In this document: piece by piece, positions 1 through 8,231 of the stretch
Position numbering within the stretch: position 1 is the first letter of the stretch
Layout of the letters: every line of letters starts with the position of its first letter
Assembly: GCF_017355165.1 (NCBI RefSeq)
Contig: NZ_JADILK010000029.1
Location: forward strand, 1 to 59,014
DNA from: Bacillus sp. SD075
GTDB lineage: Bacteria; Bacillota; Bacilli; Bacillales; DSM-1321
Direction of reading: 5' to 3'
DNA length: 59,014 nt
Notes under the pieces: model-generated
Told to the model about the DNA's origin: nothing
Databases searched by the model: none
What the model saw: the letters and a program-made list of their open reading frames with translations, nothing else
Translations under genes and position numbers: made by a program

Positions 1-27
1 AACCTTCCAAATGGGAAGGTTTTTTTC
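1..27 (+). terminator. Rho-independent terminator of a gene left of the window
   Basis: An 8-bp stem (AACCTTCC / GGAAGGTT) with a 5-nt loop is followed by a run of T on the plus strand. It would end a plus-strand gene lying outside the window. The minus-strand gene that ends at 75 converges on it. Confidence 0.75.
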
Positions 28-74
28 ATGGTTCTTTAGTTGAGTCATGGACAAATAAGTAAAAGTCCCTTCAT

Positions 75-1562
75 TTATAAGGGCCCATCGAATGTTTTAG
101 GAAGGTTCGTCACTTCATGTGCAACCCTGATGCCGGATTGAATGGCTCCTTCAATCCATGCTGGTACGGTTGATGTATGCTCACCAGCGAAGTGGACCCT
201 TCCTTCAGGAGTTGGGATGTATGGAAACAAGTCCGTTTCCTGACCAGGTTTAAACATGGAGAACGCGCCGTATGCATATTGATTCAGTGTCCAGCTGTAA
301 GAAGCCCCTGATAAAAAATGATCATATACTTGTTTTCCATGGACCACGGCCAAATTTTTCAATGCGTGCTGTATACGATCATTTTCCGGAAGTATATCCC
401 ATAAAGTGGCATCATCTTCCCATGTATAACTTGCTAAGATGAGACCGGATTCACTCTGGGTGCTCGTTTGGCTGGGGTAATAAGCAAATCTAATGGGTAA
501 ATCGGTTGTCAATTTTCCGCCGAAGATGCCTTCCATTTCCCAAAATCTATGTGTGAACTGAAGTCCGATTTTTGTGGACGCAGCATAATGGAGCTCCCTT
601 ATTGCCTTCCACTTATTATGAGAAAAGGAATTCCGGGGTTCAATATCTATAAATTGCAGCAATTGAAGAGGGATAGTCATGATGGCAAGGTCACCGGTGA
701 CCGTTAAGGGTCTTTTGCTTTGAGTATGTTTGGAATGAATGGTTACTTGATTTTCATGTTGAACGATCTTTGTCACTTCATATCTGAAGTTTAGATTATT
801 TTTCAATTCCGGCAGAAAAGCATAAGGAAGATGGTCGTTTCCTCCTTCGATTGCAATAAACTTTATGTCCGGATTAAAGAGCGGCATAAGCTCCCGAAGA
901 ATGGCTGGAAATGAAAGTTCAGGGAATCCTTCTAAACCCAATAGGACTTTGATGCTTTCAATCGCCCCCGTGGATAGACTCACTCCTACAGGATTGTATT
1001 GCAAAAAGAAGCTCATGGAGTATTTATCAAATTCTTTAATGACTATTTCCCAATTTCTGCGGGGGTTTTGATTGATGAAGTCAGTCACAGGCTTAATTGC
1101 CATGTTGAGTAATTCTTCAGCTGTTTTGCCTCTTTCATGGGGGGCTACAGGGTACTTCAATATATCCGGGTTCCTTTGATATATGGCAGCGGTCGTCTTG
1201 ATCCCATTGGCATAAATGGGATCATTAGGAGTTGCATTCACAAAGGTGTTAACTCGTAAACCATACTTCTTAATATATTCTGCAACTAAGTAATGATAAT
1301 TCGGAATGCGCATGGCACCAGCTTCAAGGTAGGAACCTTCTAAAAATGGCTCCCGTATGGTCAAAACACGCCCACCGACCCTCCCGGTTGCTTCCAATAT
1401 CGTTACATCGTGCCCTGCTTGTTTTAAAAGGGATGCTGCAACCAACCCTGACATGCCGGCACCAATGATTATGATTTTTTTGGGGATTTGGGAAGGTCCA
1501 AGGCCATTTCTGATCACAGCAAGCATTTGATCGGGTGATAGCGGATCTTTGAAAAAGGACAA
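75..1562 (-). CDS. Flavin monoamine oxidase / L-amino-acid oxidase family protein
   Basis: A 495-residue FAD-dependent amine oxidase, expected to oxidise an amine or amino acid to the imine with production of H2O2. Residues 28-60 form a Rossmann dinucleotide-binding fold ([11 protein letters not shown]), followed by the E-x-x-GRVGGR motif near residue 62. The C-terminal FAD motif is seen as VHFAGEHTS...WIEGAIQSG near residues 455-480. The start is a TTG preceded by GAGGAG. No signal peptide is visible, so it is probably cytosolic. It stands alone on the minus strand. Length and motifs match the B. subtilis YobN-like group, but the substrate cannot be read from sequence. Confidence 0.85.
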   Translation of the reverse strand: MSFFKDPLSPDQMLAVIRNGLGPSQIPKKIIIIGAGMSGLVAASLLKQAGHDVTILEATGRVGGRVLTIREPFLEGSYLEAGAMRIPNYHYLVAEYIKKYGLRVNTFVNATPNDPIYANGIKTTAAIYQRNPDILKYPVAPHERGKTAEELLNMAIKPVTDFINQNPRRNWEIVIKEFDKYSMSFFLQYNPVGVSLSTGAIESIKVLLGLEGFPELSFPAILRELMPLFNPDIKFIAIEGGNDHLPYAFLPELKNNLNFRYEVTKIVQHENQVTIHSKHTQSKRPLTVTGDLAIMTIPLQLLQFIDIEPRNSFSHNKWKAIRELHYAASTKIGLQFTHRFWEMEGIFGGKLTTDLPIRFAYYPSQTSTQSESGLILASYTWEDDATLWDILPENDRIQHALKNLAVVHGKQVYDHFLSGASYSWTLNQYAYGAFSMFKPGQETDLFPYIPTPEGRVHFAGEHTSTVPAWIEGAIQSGIRVAHEVTNLPKTFDGPL

Positions 1563-1969
1563 AGTGTTTTTCTCCTCTCTTGTTACACTTTCTATATGGG
1601 ATTTACGCTATCTTATTCCAATTGGGTCAGCATTTATGAAGGATCTTCAATTATTTGTTCATCATTGATTATTGCTATCATATTCAACTAGGTTCATCCT
1701 TTATGTGGAATAGAAAGATGGTGCCTTTTTTCGGCAGCTATCTATTTAAGGCTTTTATATTATGATGGAGCCGAAATTCATTTAGAAAGGTAGAGGAGAA
1801 GCAGTATTCACCCTTTTTAAACAACGGGATGAAATAAGGGGGGAGGCGATAGAGACTACGGAGCTATGTGGAGTGTAGGAGTAATAGTGATTTAATTGTA
1901 AAAATGACGCAGCTTAGTTTGGACCTTGACCGGAATTTTTGTATTCAAAATCTGTGTCGAATTCTTTAG
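1563..1969. other. Intergenic region, no intact gene
   Basis: Upstream region of the amine oxidase (reading leftwards) and of a decayed gene (reading rightwards). I see no convincing open frame with a ribosome site. Confidence 0.5.
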
Positions 1970-2265
1970 ACAGCAAAAAAAGTCAGAATCGATAGGGAAG
2001 GTCATGCCCATTGCCCAATCACTTTAGATATCCTGAGGGAATTGCACGCACCATATGAGGATGTTGGAACAGGGATTCAATCCTGTTTATTTCGAGTGAA
2101 CAGGACATAAAAGAATGAAAGGGAATTCCCCTTCGTTTAGTTAAAGGAGCTTATCAAGAAAAAGAAGAAGTAGTAGTAGATAAAATTTATATGAGAATCA
2201 TTGATGAGCATTTGCTGAATGATGCAGTTTCAACTAAACGGGAAATCCAGGAAATCACTCGGTGA
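1970..2265 (+). pseudogene. Proline dehydrogenase (PutB/FadM-like) remnant
   Basis: Conceptual translation gives two pieces in different frames. The first (about 1979-2107) reads VRIDREGHAHCPITLDIL then RELHAPYEDVGTGIQ and stops at TAA 2108. The second (2128-2262) reads PLRLVKGAYQEKEEVV. These match the central part of bacterial proline dehydrogenases, where YEDVG-x-VIQAYLYR and LRLVKGAY are conserved. At least one frameshift and one in-frame stop separate them, and the N- and C-terminal thirds are not recognisable. I call this a dead fragment; its family is inferred from remembered motifs. Confidence 0.7.
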
Positions 2266-2552
2266 AGATAATCTGACCCCGTCCTCCCTTGACCGGTGGA
2301 CCCACCAATATGAAAGGTCTGGTTCTTTCAAGAGAAAGACAACAGTTCACTCGAACAGGAGGAACTTTTAATGTTTGAGCAACAGCAGATGGTGATTGAT
2401 ATTTTAATGCAATCTGCACATTCTCGGAGCACTAGGTCATATAGGCTGATAGTGTTGAAAGGATAAAAAGCTAAAATTTGTATCATAATATTACCATATA
2501 CCAAAAGTTTACATAGGTGATTTCGGGTCCCATGTTTTAGGAGGACGGGTTT
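2266..2552. other. Intergenic region before the thioesterase gene
   Basis: No intact gene seen. An AGGAGG-like site at about 2538-2543 belongs to the thioesterase. The rest may be further decay of the proline dehydrogenase locus. Confidence 0.4.
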
Positions 2553-3059
2553 ATGGAAGCAAAATATTGCAAAGAATCAAGAGTGATAAGAACGAGTCGT
2601 ATATTTCCAAATGATGTGAACAATCATAATACATTATTTGGCGGCCGACTAATGAGTGACGTCGATCAAGTGGCATCGATTTCTGCAGCACGTCATAGCC
2701 GAAGTGAATGTGTAACTGCTTCAACAGATTCAGTGGACTTTTTACATCCCATTCGTACAACGGATTCAGTTTGTTTTATATCATATGTGGCATGGACAGG
2801 CACGTCTTCCATGGAGGTATTTGTAAAAATTATTGCTGAAGATTTAAAAAGCAGTGTACGTAGAATTGCAGCGACTGCTCTCTTAACATTTGTTGCACTT
2901 GATGAGCATAAACGTCCAACACGTGTTCCAAAAGTTATTCCGGAGACAGAAGAAGAAAAAAAATTACATGAAACGGCATTAGATCGAGCAGGGATGCGGA
3001 ATCAGAGAAAACAAAAAAGCAAAGATGTGGCTATGTTTTTAAATGTAGATTATCCTTAA
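2553..3059 (+). CDS. Acyl-CoA thioesterase (hotdog fold, YkhA-like)
   Basis: A 168-residue single-hotdog protein expected to hydrolyse acyl-CoA to free fatty acid and CoA in the cytosol. The N-terminus carries the family signature FPNDVNNHNTLFGGRLMSDVDQVA (residues about 18-41), including the NHxxTLFGG loop and the following Asp. The middle contains ASTDSVDFLHPI and the hydrophobic YVAWTGTSSMEVFV strands; a lysine-rich tail follows. The start ATG has AGGAGG ten bases upstream. The length is normal for the family. It is monocistronic. Confidence 0.9.
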   Translation: MEAKYCKESRVIRTSRIFPNDVNNHNTLFGGRLMSDVDQVASISAARHSRSECVTASTDSVDFLHPIRTTDSVCFISYVAWTGTSSMEVFVKIIAEDLKSSVRRIAATALLTFVALDEHKRPTRVPKVIPETEEEKKLHETALDRAGMRNQRKQKSKDVAMFLNVDYP

Positions 3060-4112
3060 GCTTAGCTTTCATTTAGAAGATATCACTTATAACCTATGAG
3101 GTGCAAAGAAGGTAAGAGGCATTCCTTATCAATACCGATTAAGCTGAAAAGCCGTAAGCCAAGAGAAGGATTAGACTGACTAAGGTCAATCCAATTATTG
3201 AAGTCCAGGCAAAATCCCCTCGCTAGAAATATAGAGCGATTTATGCCGAAGATAGTTCTATGGAATGAAAATAAATATATATAGGGTAGTACTCGTGCTT
3301 TTATTATAGGAAAACCATTCCTGAAATTGGGCAAAGTCAATGCCGGCCGCAATACACACATAGACTACTATTGTAGGGAATGTGTGTATTTTTTTATGTG
3401 CAGAAATATAAAAATGAAAGTTCTTTAGAGGATTGTGAAGAATTCCCGGCAATCATTGATTCCATTATTAGTGTTGTCAATGGTTATTATTTGGTGACCC
3501 GGGTATTTGGGTAGTATTTCCCAATCTTATCCATTGTAGAAACAGTAAAGAATTTTGGTGGGTACATATATATGCTGCTAATGGTGTGCACTTGTATTTT
3601 CAGAAAAGTAGAGTCAACTACTTACTGGTATCGAAAGGTAATTTCTAAAACTTTTTATCCTCAAAAATGCAGGTGTTTTGTAAAAATTTTTTAGGCCCAG
3701 CAGCAACAGAGCGCAGTGGAACAAAATTCAATAACTCATCAACGAAGGTATGGAGGTGAGTGCGAAAGATATCGTTGGTGGTTCTGGCAAGCCAGAAGGT
3801 TTGAACGAAGGTTTATATGTGAAATCCACTCTGTTTACTGATGTGACGAACGAAATGACGATTATTTGCACGGTTATAATATTGCCGTTCGTACATGCAA
3901 TCTAAGCAAGGTTAAGAAACCGATAAACCGAAATTTATATATCCTAAGAATAACCTCGATAGAATATTAAATAAGCAATCAATATAAAATCATTAAGTTA
4001 AAATATTGTCATTCTGTACCACCTATGAAAACTTAGTTTGTGGAATAATATTAAATATTTTCCTTTATAGAGGAGATACTACCAAGAGACAAAGGTTAGA
4101 AAGGAAGACAGT
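3060..4112. other. Long intergenic region with probable gene remnants
   Basis: About 1 kb without an intact gene. A hairpin terminator lies at 3351-3395. Around 3752-3900 one frame reads EVSAKDIVGGSGKPEGLNEG and has coding-like composition, but it lacks a clear upstream part and I do not recognise it. The last 50 bases hold the cydA leader. I see no riboswitch. Confidence 0.4.
3351..3395 (+). terminator. Hairpin terminator downstream of the thioesterase
   Basis: A perfect 10-bp stem (AATACACACA / TGTGTGTATT) closes a 20-nt loop that holds a small inner CTAC/GTAG hairpin. A T-run follows. It is 290 bases after the thioesterase stop, so the assignment to that gene is uncertain. Confidence 0.55.
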
Positions 4113-5474
4113 ATGGATCATATACAAATGGCCCGCGCGATGTTCGGGACGAATATGGCTGTACATATCATATTTGCAACGATCGGTGTCGGGTTGCCGA
4201 TGATGATGTTGGCCGCGGAATTGATGTATCAAAGGACAAAGGATTTACAGTATGTTGTCATGGCTAAACGCTGGACCAAAACATTAGGGGTTTTACTTGG
4301 GGTCGGGATTCCGACTGGTACGATTGCGGGTGTGCAGCTGTCACTATTATGGCCGGGGTTCATGGAAGTGATTGGACGTGTCATGGCGCTTCCATTCCAG
4401 ATAGAGATATATGCATTCATGGTAGAAGCGCTGTTCATGTCAATCTATGTGTATGCTGCTGAAAAAATCAAGCCATGGGCCCGAATCGTGAGTTTATTCT
4501 TTGTTGCATTCGGAGCAATGGCTTCGGCTGTTTTGATTTCGAATGTCCATGCATTTGAGGGGACACCAGCTGGGTTCCGGTTTGAAAATGGGGAAATCGT
4601 CGATGTCGATCCTTGGGCGGCATTTTTCAACCCAAGTTTCTTGGTGACCGCAGGACATACGGCCTTGACTGCTTATACTACAGGCGCTTTTGTCATAGCG
4701 GCCGTTGCTGCTTATAAGATGCTGAAAAATAAATATGGCACAGCTGAATTTAATTTTCACCAAAAAGCACTGAGGCTCGGTATTGTATTGGGATTGGTTT
4801 TTTCTTTTTTGACGGCATTGAACGGTCATGCGACTACACAGCATTTATATAGGGAACAGCCGGAAAAATTGGCGGCGGCAGAAGGTTTGTTTGAAACAAA
4901 GGACCATGCCGGACTTACCTTGTTCGGTTATACCGATAGGGAAGCCCAGGAAGTGAAATATGGGATTGAATTCCCATGGTTATTAAGCTTTCTATCCGGT
5001 AATAGCTTCGATACGGTCGTGACCGGTTTAAACGATTTTCCGGAAGAGTATTGGCCGCCGCTTTATGTCCATATTTTATTCAACGCGATGGTCATAATTG
5101 GTTCAGGGTTAATCGCGTTAGCACTGTTTGCATTGGTATGGAATAAATGGCTGAAAAAGGAGACATATCCAAAATGGATTCTCTGGCTGTTTGTTGCTGC
5201 AGGGCCGCTCTCGGTGATTTCGATTGAATGCGGCTGGATCTTTGCCTGTACAGGCAGACAGCCATGGACGATATACAGGATGTTGTCCACAGAGGATTCA
5301 GTCACTTCGTACGAAAACCTTGGATTTTTATTCACGATGTTCATTATTGTATATATCATTTTATGCGTTTCTGTCGTGTTTACACTGCTGTATTACTTCA
5401 AACGTCATTCCGTGATGGATGATATATATAAGGCCGAACAGAAAGATGTAAGTCTTTTCGATTCGAATTCATAA
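4113..5474 (+). CDS. cydA: Cytochrome bd menaquinol oxidase, subunit I
   Basis: A 453-residue polytopic membrane protein. It is the haem-bearing subunit that oxidises quinol and reduces O2 to water. Candidate haem ligands are His18 (MAVHIIFATIG), His182 (VTAGHTALTAY) and Met326 (FNAMVIIGSG). Glu98 and Glu105 lie in the IEIYAFMVEA helix. The quinone-loop residues EQPEKLAAAEG (about 248-258) and the GRQPW motif near 370 are present. The short Q-loop is typical of Bacillus and of the cyanide-insensitive YthA/CioA-like type. It is preceded by an AAAGGAAG site. cydB starts 16 bases after the stop. No assembly genes (cydCD) are nearby. Low-oxygen control is likely, but no Rex or Fnr site is evident. 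Confidence 0.93.
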   Translation: MDHIQMARAMFGTNMAVHIIFATIGVGLPMMMLAAELMYQRTKDLQYVVMAKRWTKTLGVLLGVGIPTGTIAGVQLSLLWPGFMEVIGRVMALPFQIEIYAFMVEALFMSIYVYAAEKIKPWARIVSLFFVAFGAMASAVLISNVHAFEGTPAGFRFENGEIVDVDPWAAFFNPSFLVTAGHTALTAYTTGAFVIAAVAAYKMLKNKYGTAEFNFHQKALRLGIVLGLVFSFLTALNGHATTQHLYREQPEKLAAAEGLFETKDHAGLTLFGYTDREAQEVKYGIEFPWLLSFLSGNSFDTVVTGLNDFPEEYWPPLYVHILFNAMVIIGSGLIALALFALVWNKWLKKETYPKWILWLFVAAGPLSVISIECGWIFACTGRQPWTIYRMLSTEDSVTSYENLGFLFTMFIIVYIILCVSVVFTLLYYFKRHSVMDDIYKAEQKDVSLFDSNS

Positions 5475-5490
5475 AGGGGGAGGAAGGCGA

Positions 5491-6537
5491 ATGAGTGATG
5501 CTCTTCTTGCAATAACACTGGTCTGGGGCTTTATTTTTCTTTATGCCATCATGGCCTCTATGGATTTTGGCGCTGGCTTCTGGGCAATGACTTACATTAA
5601 AAAGGAAGAAACGAATGCTACGAAGATAGCAAATAGCTATTTATCACCAACTTGGGAAGTGACGAATACTTTTGTGGTTGGTCTTGTTATTGCGATTTAT
5701 AGTTTATTTCCAGGTGCGGTTTTCCCAATTGGGGTAGCCTTGATCGTTCCTGCGAGCCTGATTTTGGTCCTGCTATGTATTAGGAGTGCTTTCTTGGTTT
5801 TCTCGCATAGCGTAGACAAATATGAAAAGGCGTTAACGTATATTTCAGGATTGACGGGATTGATCATACCGGGGCTATTAATCAGCGTATTGCCAATCAC
5901 CCATCTTGGATTTGTCGAAGGTGTAAGAGGAAATGAAGAATTGAATTTATCTAAACTTTTCACGAGTCCGAATGAGTATGCATTTGTGGGGTTCGGGATT
6001 ATGAGCACACTTTTTTTATCATCTTTGCTCCTGTCCGATTACTCAAAACAGGCTGATGAAATGAAAGCATACAAAATATACCGCAGGGATGCGATGATAA
6101 CGGGACCGCTTATGTTAGTCATGGCTCTGTTGGTTATGCTCACGTTAAGAAACGAAGCGAATTGGATTTACCAAGGAATGATGAAAAACTCTGCATTGTT
6201 ATTCGTCTCGCTCGTTTTTTTCATCATTAGCGGGATAGCACTGTACTTACCCTATTTTTCTAAGCAGGAGGTTAAAGGGATGCCTCGCCTCGCTGTAATA
6301 GCGATTATCATACAGTATTTAATCGGCAGTTATGTTTATGGTATCGCCCATTTACCTTATATCATTTATCCAAATGTCACGATTCTTTCAGGATTTACCG
6401 ACCCGACCTCATTCCGGGCCGTGTTTGCCACATATATCGTGGGTTTTGCGATATTAGTGCCAGGATTCTACTACTTCTGGTCCATCTTCATGAAAGATCA
6501 GCGCCGAAAATTCAAACGGCGACAAATGTCAAACTAG
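5491..6537 (+). CDS. cydB: Cytochrome bd menaquinol oxidase, subunit II
   Basis: A 348-residue integral membrane protein with eight or so hydrophobic helices, the non-quinol-binding partner of CydA. The N-terminus AITLVWGFIFLYAIMASMDFGAGFW and the following SPTWEVTNTFVVG are the typical CydB start, including the conserved Asp-Phe-Gly and the Trp-Glu-x-x-Asn segment. The RBS GGGGGAGG precedes the ATG. It is translationally close to cydA and followed after 28 bases by a secreted-protein gene, so the three probably form one transcript ending at the hairpin near 7393. Confidence 0.93.
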   Translation: MSDALLAITLVWGFIFLYAIMASMDFGAGFWAMTYIKKEETNATKIANSYLSPTWEVTNTFVVGLVIAIYSLFPGAVFPIGVALIVPASLILVLLCIRSAFLVFSHSVDKYEKALTYISGLTGLIIPGLLISVLPITHLGFVEGVRGNEELNLSKLFTSPNEYAFVGFGIMSTLFLSSLLLSDYSKQADEMKAYKIYRRDAMITGPLMLVMALLVMLTLRNEANWIYQGMMKNSALLFVSLVFFIISGIALYLPYFSKQEVKGMPRLAVIAIIIQYLIGSYVYGIAHLPYIIYPNVTILSGFTDPTSFRAVFATYIVGFAILVPGFYYFWSIFMKDQRRKFKRRQMSN

Positions 6538-6565
6538 TTCATCTTGGAAAAGAGAGGTTATCACT

Positions 6566-7327
6566 ATGAAAAAGTTAGATCTGCTAAAATATGCGGTTTT
6601 AGTCATCTCACTATTTTTGAGCTACCAAGCGGTTGAAGCGCATGATAAAAATTTTCAGGTAGATGGCACATATATATCCACAAAAAGAGATGTAACGGGT
6701 GACCAGAAAATAGACATCATCCAGGTTCAGGGTCTGCCATATGAGGAAGGAAGCAAGTTTCTGAAGAAAATTGAATTGAATGTGGAAAGCAATCGCCGTA
6801 CAATCAACGTCCCCCTCAGAGCTGGGTATACTCCAGATCTCAAGGTTGCCGACTTGAATAATGATGGAGTCCAGGATGTATTGGTCACGGTTTTGATGGA
6901 AGGTAGAGAGCGGTTGATAACCAGTTATGCCTATACGTTCAAGGATGAAAATGTGAAGGAACTGGAAGTCCCTCCATCCGTTCCAGTAATGGCACAATTT
7001 ATTGATGGCTACAAAGCGGAAATCATTATTGAAGGTCAAAAGCCAGTGGTGATTGATGTCAGTTCCAGAAAACAAGCTTATGAGGAATTGGGCATTTATC
7101 GAAATGGAAAACTAAATGAACCAACAGAGCTTTTGGTTGATCCATACTCTTCACTGGACCTCAAAACCGTTTTTGGTAAAGGAAAAGCGCTTATGGGTGT
7201 CCAAAATGTAAAAGGGCCCGATGAACGTGATTCGATATTGGAGATCAAATCAGTATGGAAGTATGACAATGGATGGCAGCTTGTGAAAGCACAGGTTAAA
7301 CAGGCCAAGGGAATAAATAAATTGTGA
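6566..7327 (+). CDS. Secreted protein with an FG-GAP/VCBS-like calcium loop, cytochrome bd operon
   Basis: A 253-residue protein with an N-terminal signal peptide (hydrophobic residues 8-24, probable cleavage after VEA). The loop KVADLNNDGVQDVLV at about 92-106 has the D-x-N-x-DG-x-x-D pattern of VCBS/EF-hand-like calcium sites; a second, weaker one is DVTGDQKIDII near 48. The rest appears beta-rich. It has no lipobox. Its position 28 bases after cydB suggests co-transcription. I do not recognise a named family, and any role with the oxidase is inference from position only. Confidence 0.75.
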   Translation: MKKLDLLKYAVLVISLFLSYQAVEAHDKNFQVDGTYISTKRDVTGDQKIDIIQVQGLPYEEGSKFLKKIELNVESNRRTINVPLRAGYTPDLKVADLNNDGVQDVLVTVLMEGRERLITSYAYTFKDENVKELEVPPSVPVMAQFIDGYKAEIIIEGQKPVVIDVSSRKQAYEELGIYRNGKLNEPTELLVDPYSSLDLKTVFGKGKALMGVQNVKGPDERDSILEIKSVWKYDNGWQLVKAQVKQAKGINKL

Positions 7328-7392
7328 TAACAATAGGGTATTGTATCGAATGCATGATAGTCCAGGAATAACCCGGTTAAATAAGTAGGTTG

Positions 7393-7421
7393 ACAGCTCT
7401 TGGTTTAGAGGGCTGTTTTTT
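7393..7421 (+). terminator. Terminator of the cyd operon
   Basis: ACAGCTCT pairs imperfectly with AGAGGGCTGT across a six-base loop, followed by six T. It lies 65 bases after the secreted-protein stop. Confidence 0.7.
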
Positions 7422-7454
7422 AAATAATTAAAAATTGACAATTTTTAATTATTT
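7422..7454. promoter_or_regulatory. 33-bp perfect palindrome, probable regulator operator
   Basis: Two 16-base arms (AAATAATTAAAAATTG and its exact reverse complement) flank a single central A. The -35 element lies at the centre of the palindrome, so a dimer bound here would block RNA polymerase. It lies 80 bases before the TetR gene, which suggests autorepression; that is inference. Confidence 0.7.
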
Positions 7455-7462
7455 GGTAAAAT
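7435..7462 (+). promoter_or_regulatory. SigA-type promoter of the TetR gene
   Basis: Perfect -35 TTGACA at 7435-7440, a 16-base spacer, and -10 TAAAAT at 7457-7462. It overlaps the palindrome at 7422-7454. Confidence 0.75.
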
Positions 7463-7535
7463 CTAAATAAATCCAGTTTATACATAATCAAACTTTTTCT
7501 TCTGGATAAAATGTAAGCGGATACAAAGGGGGTGC

Positions 7536-8171
7536 ATTCTTACGGAGTTAAAAGAAAAAATAATTGAAATATCGTTGACGCTCTTCGATCAGCATGGTTT
7601 TCATGGTGTTTCCGTTAACGAAATCGTTAAGGCATGCGGAACTAGCAAGGGTGGTTTTTATCACCATTTCTCTTCCAAAGATGAACTCTTATTTGTCATC
7701 CATGATTACTTTATTTCATATGTTTTAATAAAAGCACAGGAAGCCATTTCAGAAAGTACCCATCCGACAGAAAAGATGCAAAAGATCATTCAATCATTCG
7801 TTAAAGTTTTTGACCTCTATAAACCACACATCTCAGTTTTCTATCAAGAAAGCATTTACTTAAAACCACCTTATGTTGAAGCAATCAAAAAAAAGCGTCA
7901 AATGTATAAGGAAATCATTTTTTCCGTCATCAAAGAAGGCGTTGACAAGGGAGTATTCCGCAACGAATTGCCGGTGGAAATTACCGGAATGTCAATTCTG
8001 GGGATGGTGAACTGGTCCTATAAATGGTACAAAAGGGACGGTGGAAAAACAATCGATGAAATCGGCGATATTTACGTGGATTTAATTCTGAATGCCCTAT
8101 TGACAGATAAACAGAAAGAAGCAGAAATCACCCAGCCATTTTTACTTAAGAACCAATTTATCGTGGATTAA
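7536..8171 (+). CDS. TetR/AcrR-family transcriptional regulator with a non-canonical start
   Basis: The reading frame encodes a TetR protein of about 211 residues. Helix 1 and the helix-turn-helix read TELKEKIIEISLTLFDQHGF, then VSVNEIVKACGTSKGGFYHHFSSKDELL; a ligand-binding helical domain follows. The first standard start is TTG at 7575, but that would remove helix 1 of the DNA-binding domain. The coding frame continues upstream to an ATT at 7536-7538, only three bases after the AAAGGGGG ribosome site; CTT 7539 and ACG 7542 are other possibilities. No ATG, GTG or TTG lies in frame between. It probably regulates itself and the acyl-CoA operon that starts 60 bases downstream. Function is family-based; the start is inferred. 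Confidence 0.8.
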   Translation: MLTELKEKIIEISLTLFDQHGFHGVSVNEIVKACGTSKGGFYHHFSSKDELLFVIHDYFISYVLIKAQEAISESTHPTEKMQKIIQSFVKVFDLYKPHISVFYQESIYLKPPYVEAIKKKRQMYKEIIFSVIKEGVDKGVFRNELPVEITGMSILGMVNWSYKWYKRDGGKTIDEIGDIYVDLILNALLTDKQKEAEITQPFLLKNQFIVD

Positions 8172-8191
8172 ACAAGATACTTGATTTGCAC

Positions 8192-8209
8192 AGACCAACT
8201 AGTCGGTCT
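8192..8209. promoter_or_regulatory. TetR-type operator in front of the acyl-CoA operon
   Basis: An 18-bp near-perfect inverted repeat (AGACCAACT / AGTCGGTCT, one mismatched pair) sits between the TetR stop and the ribosome site of the acyl-CoA dehydrogenase. Its ACTAGT centre and GACC/GGTC arms resemble binding sites of TetR regulators of fatty-acid and branched-chain catabolism. It differs from the AT-rich palindrome at 7422. Confidence 0.7.
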
Positions 8210-8231
8210 CAATAGAAAGGGGAATGAATAT

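Noticed and set aside
3752..3903. 50-codon frame reading EVSAKDIVGGSGKPEGLNEG
   Set aside because: Coding-like but without recognisable family or continuation; noted only as a possible remnant.
4494..4844. 116-codon minus-strand open frame inside cydA
   Set aside because: It is a shadow of cydA: no ribosome site, no family resemblance.
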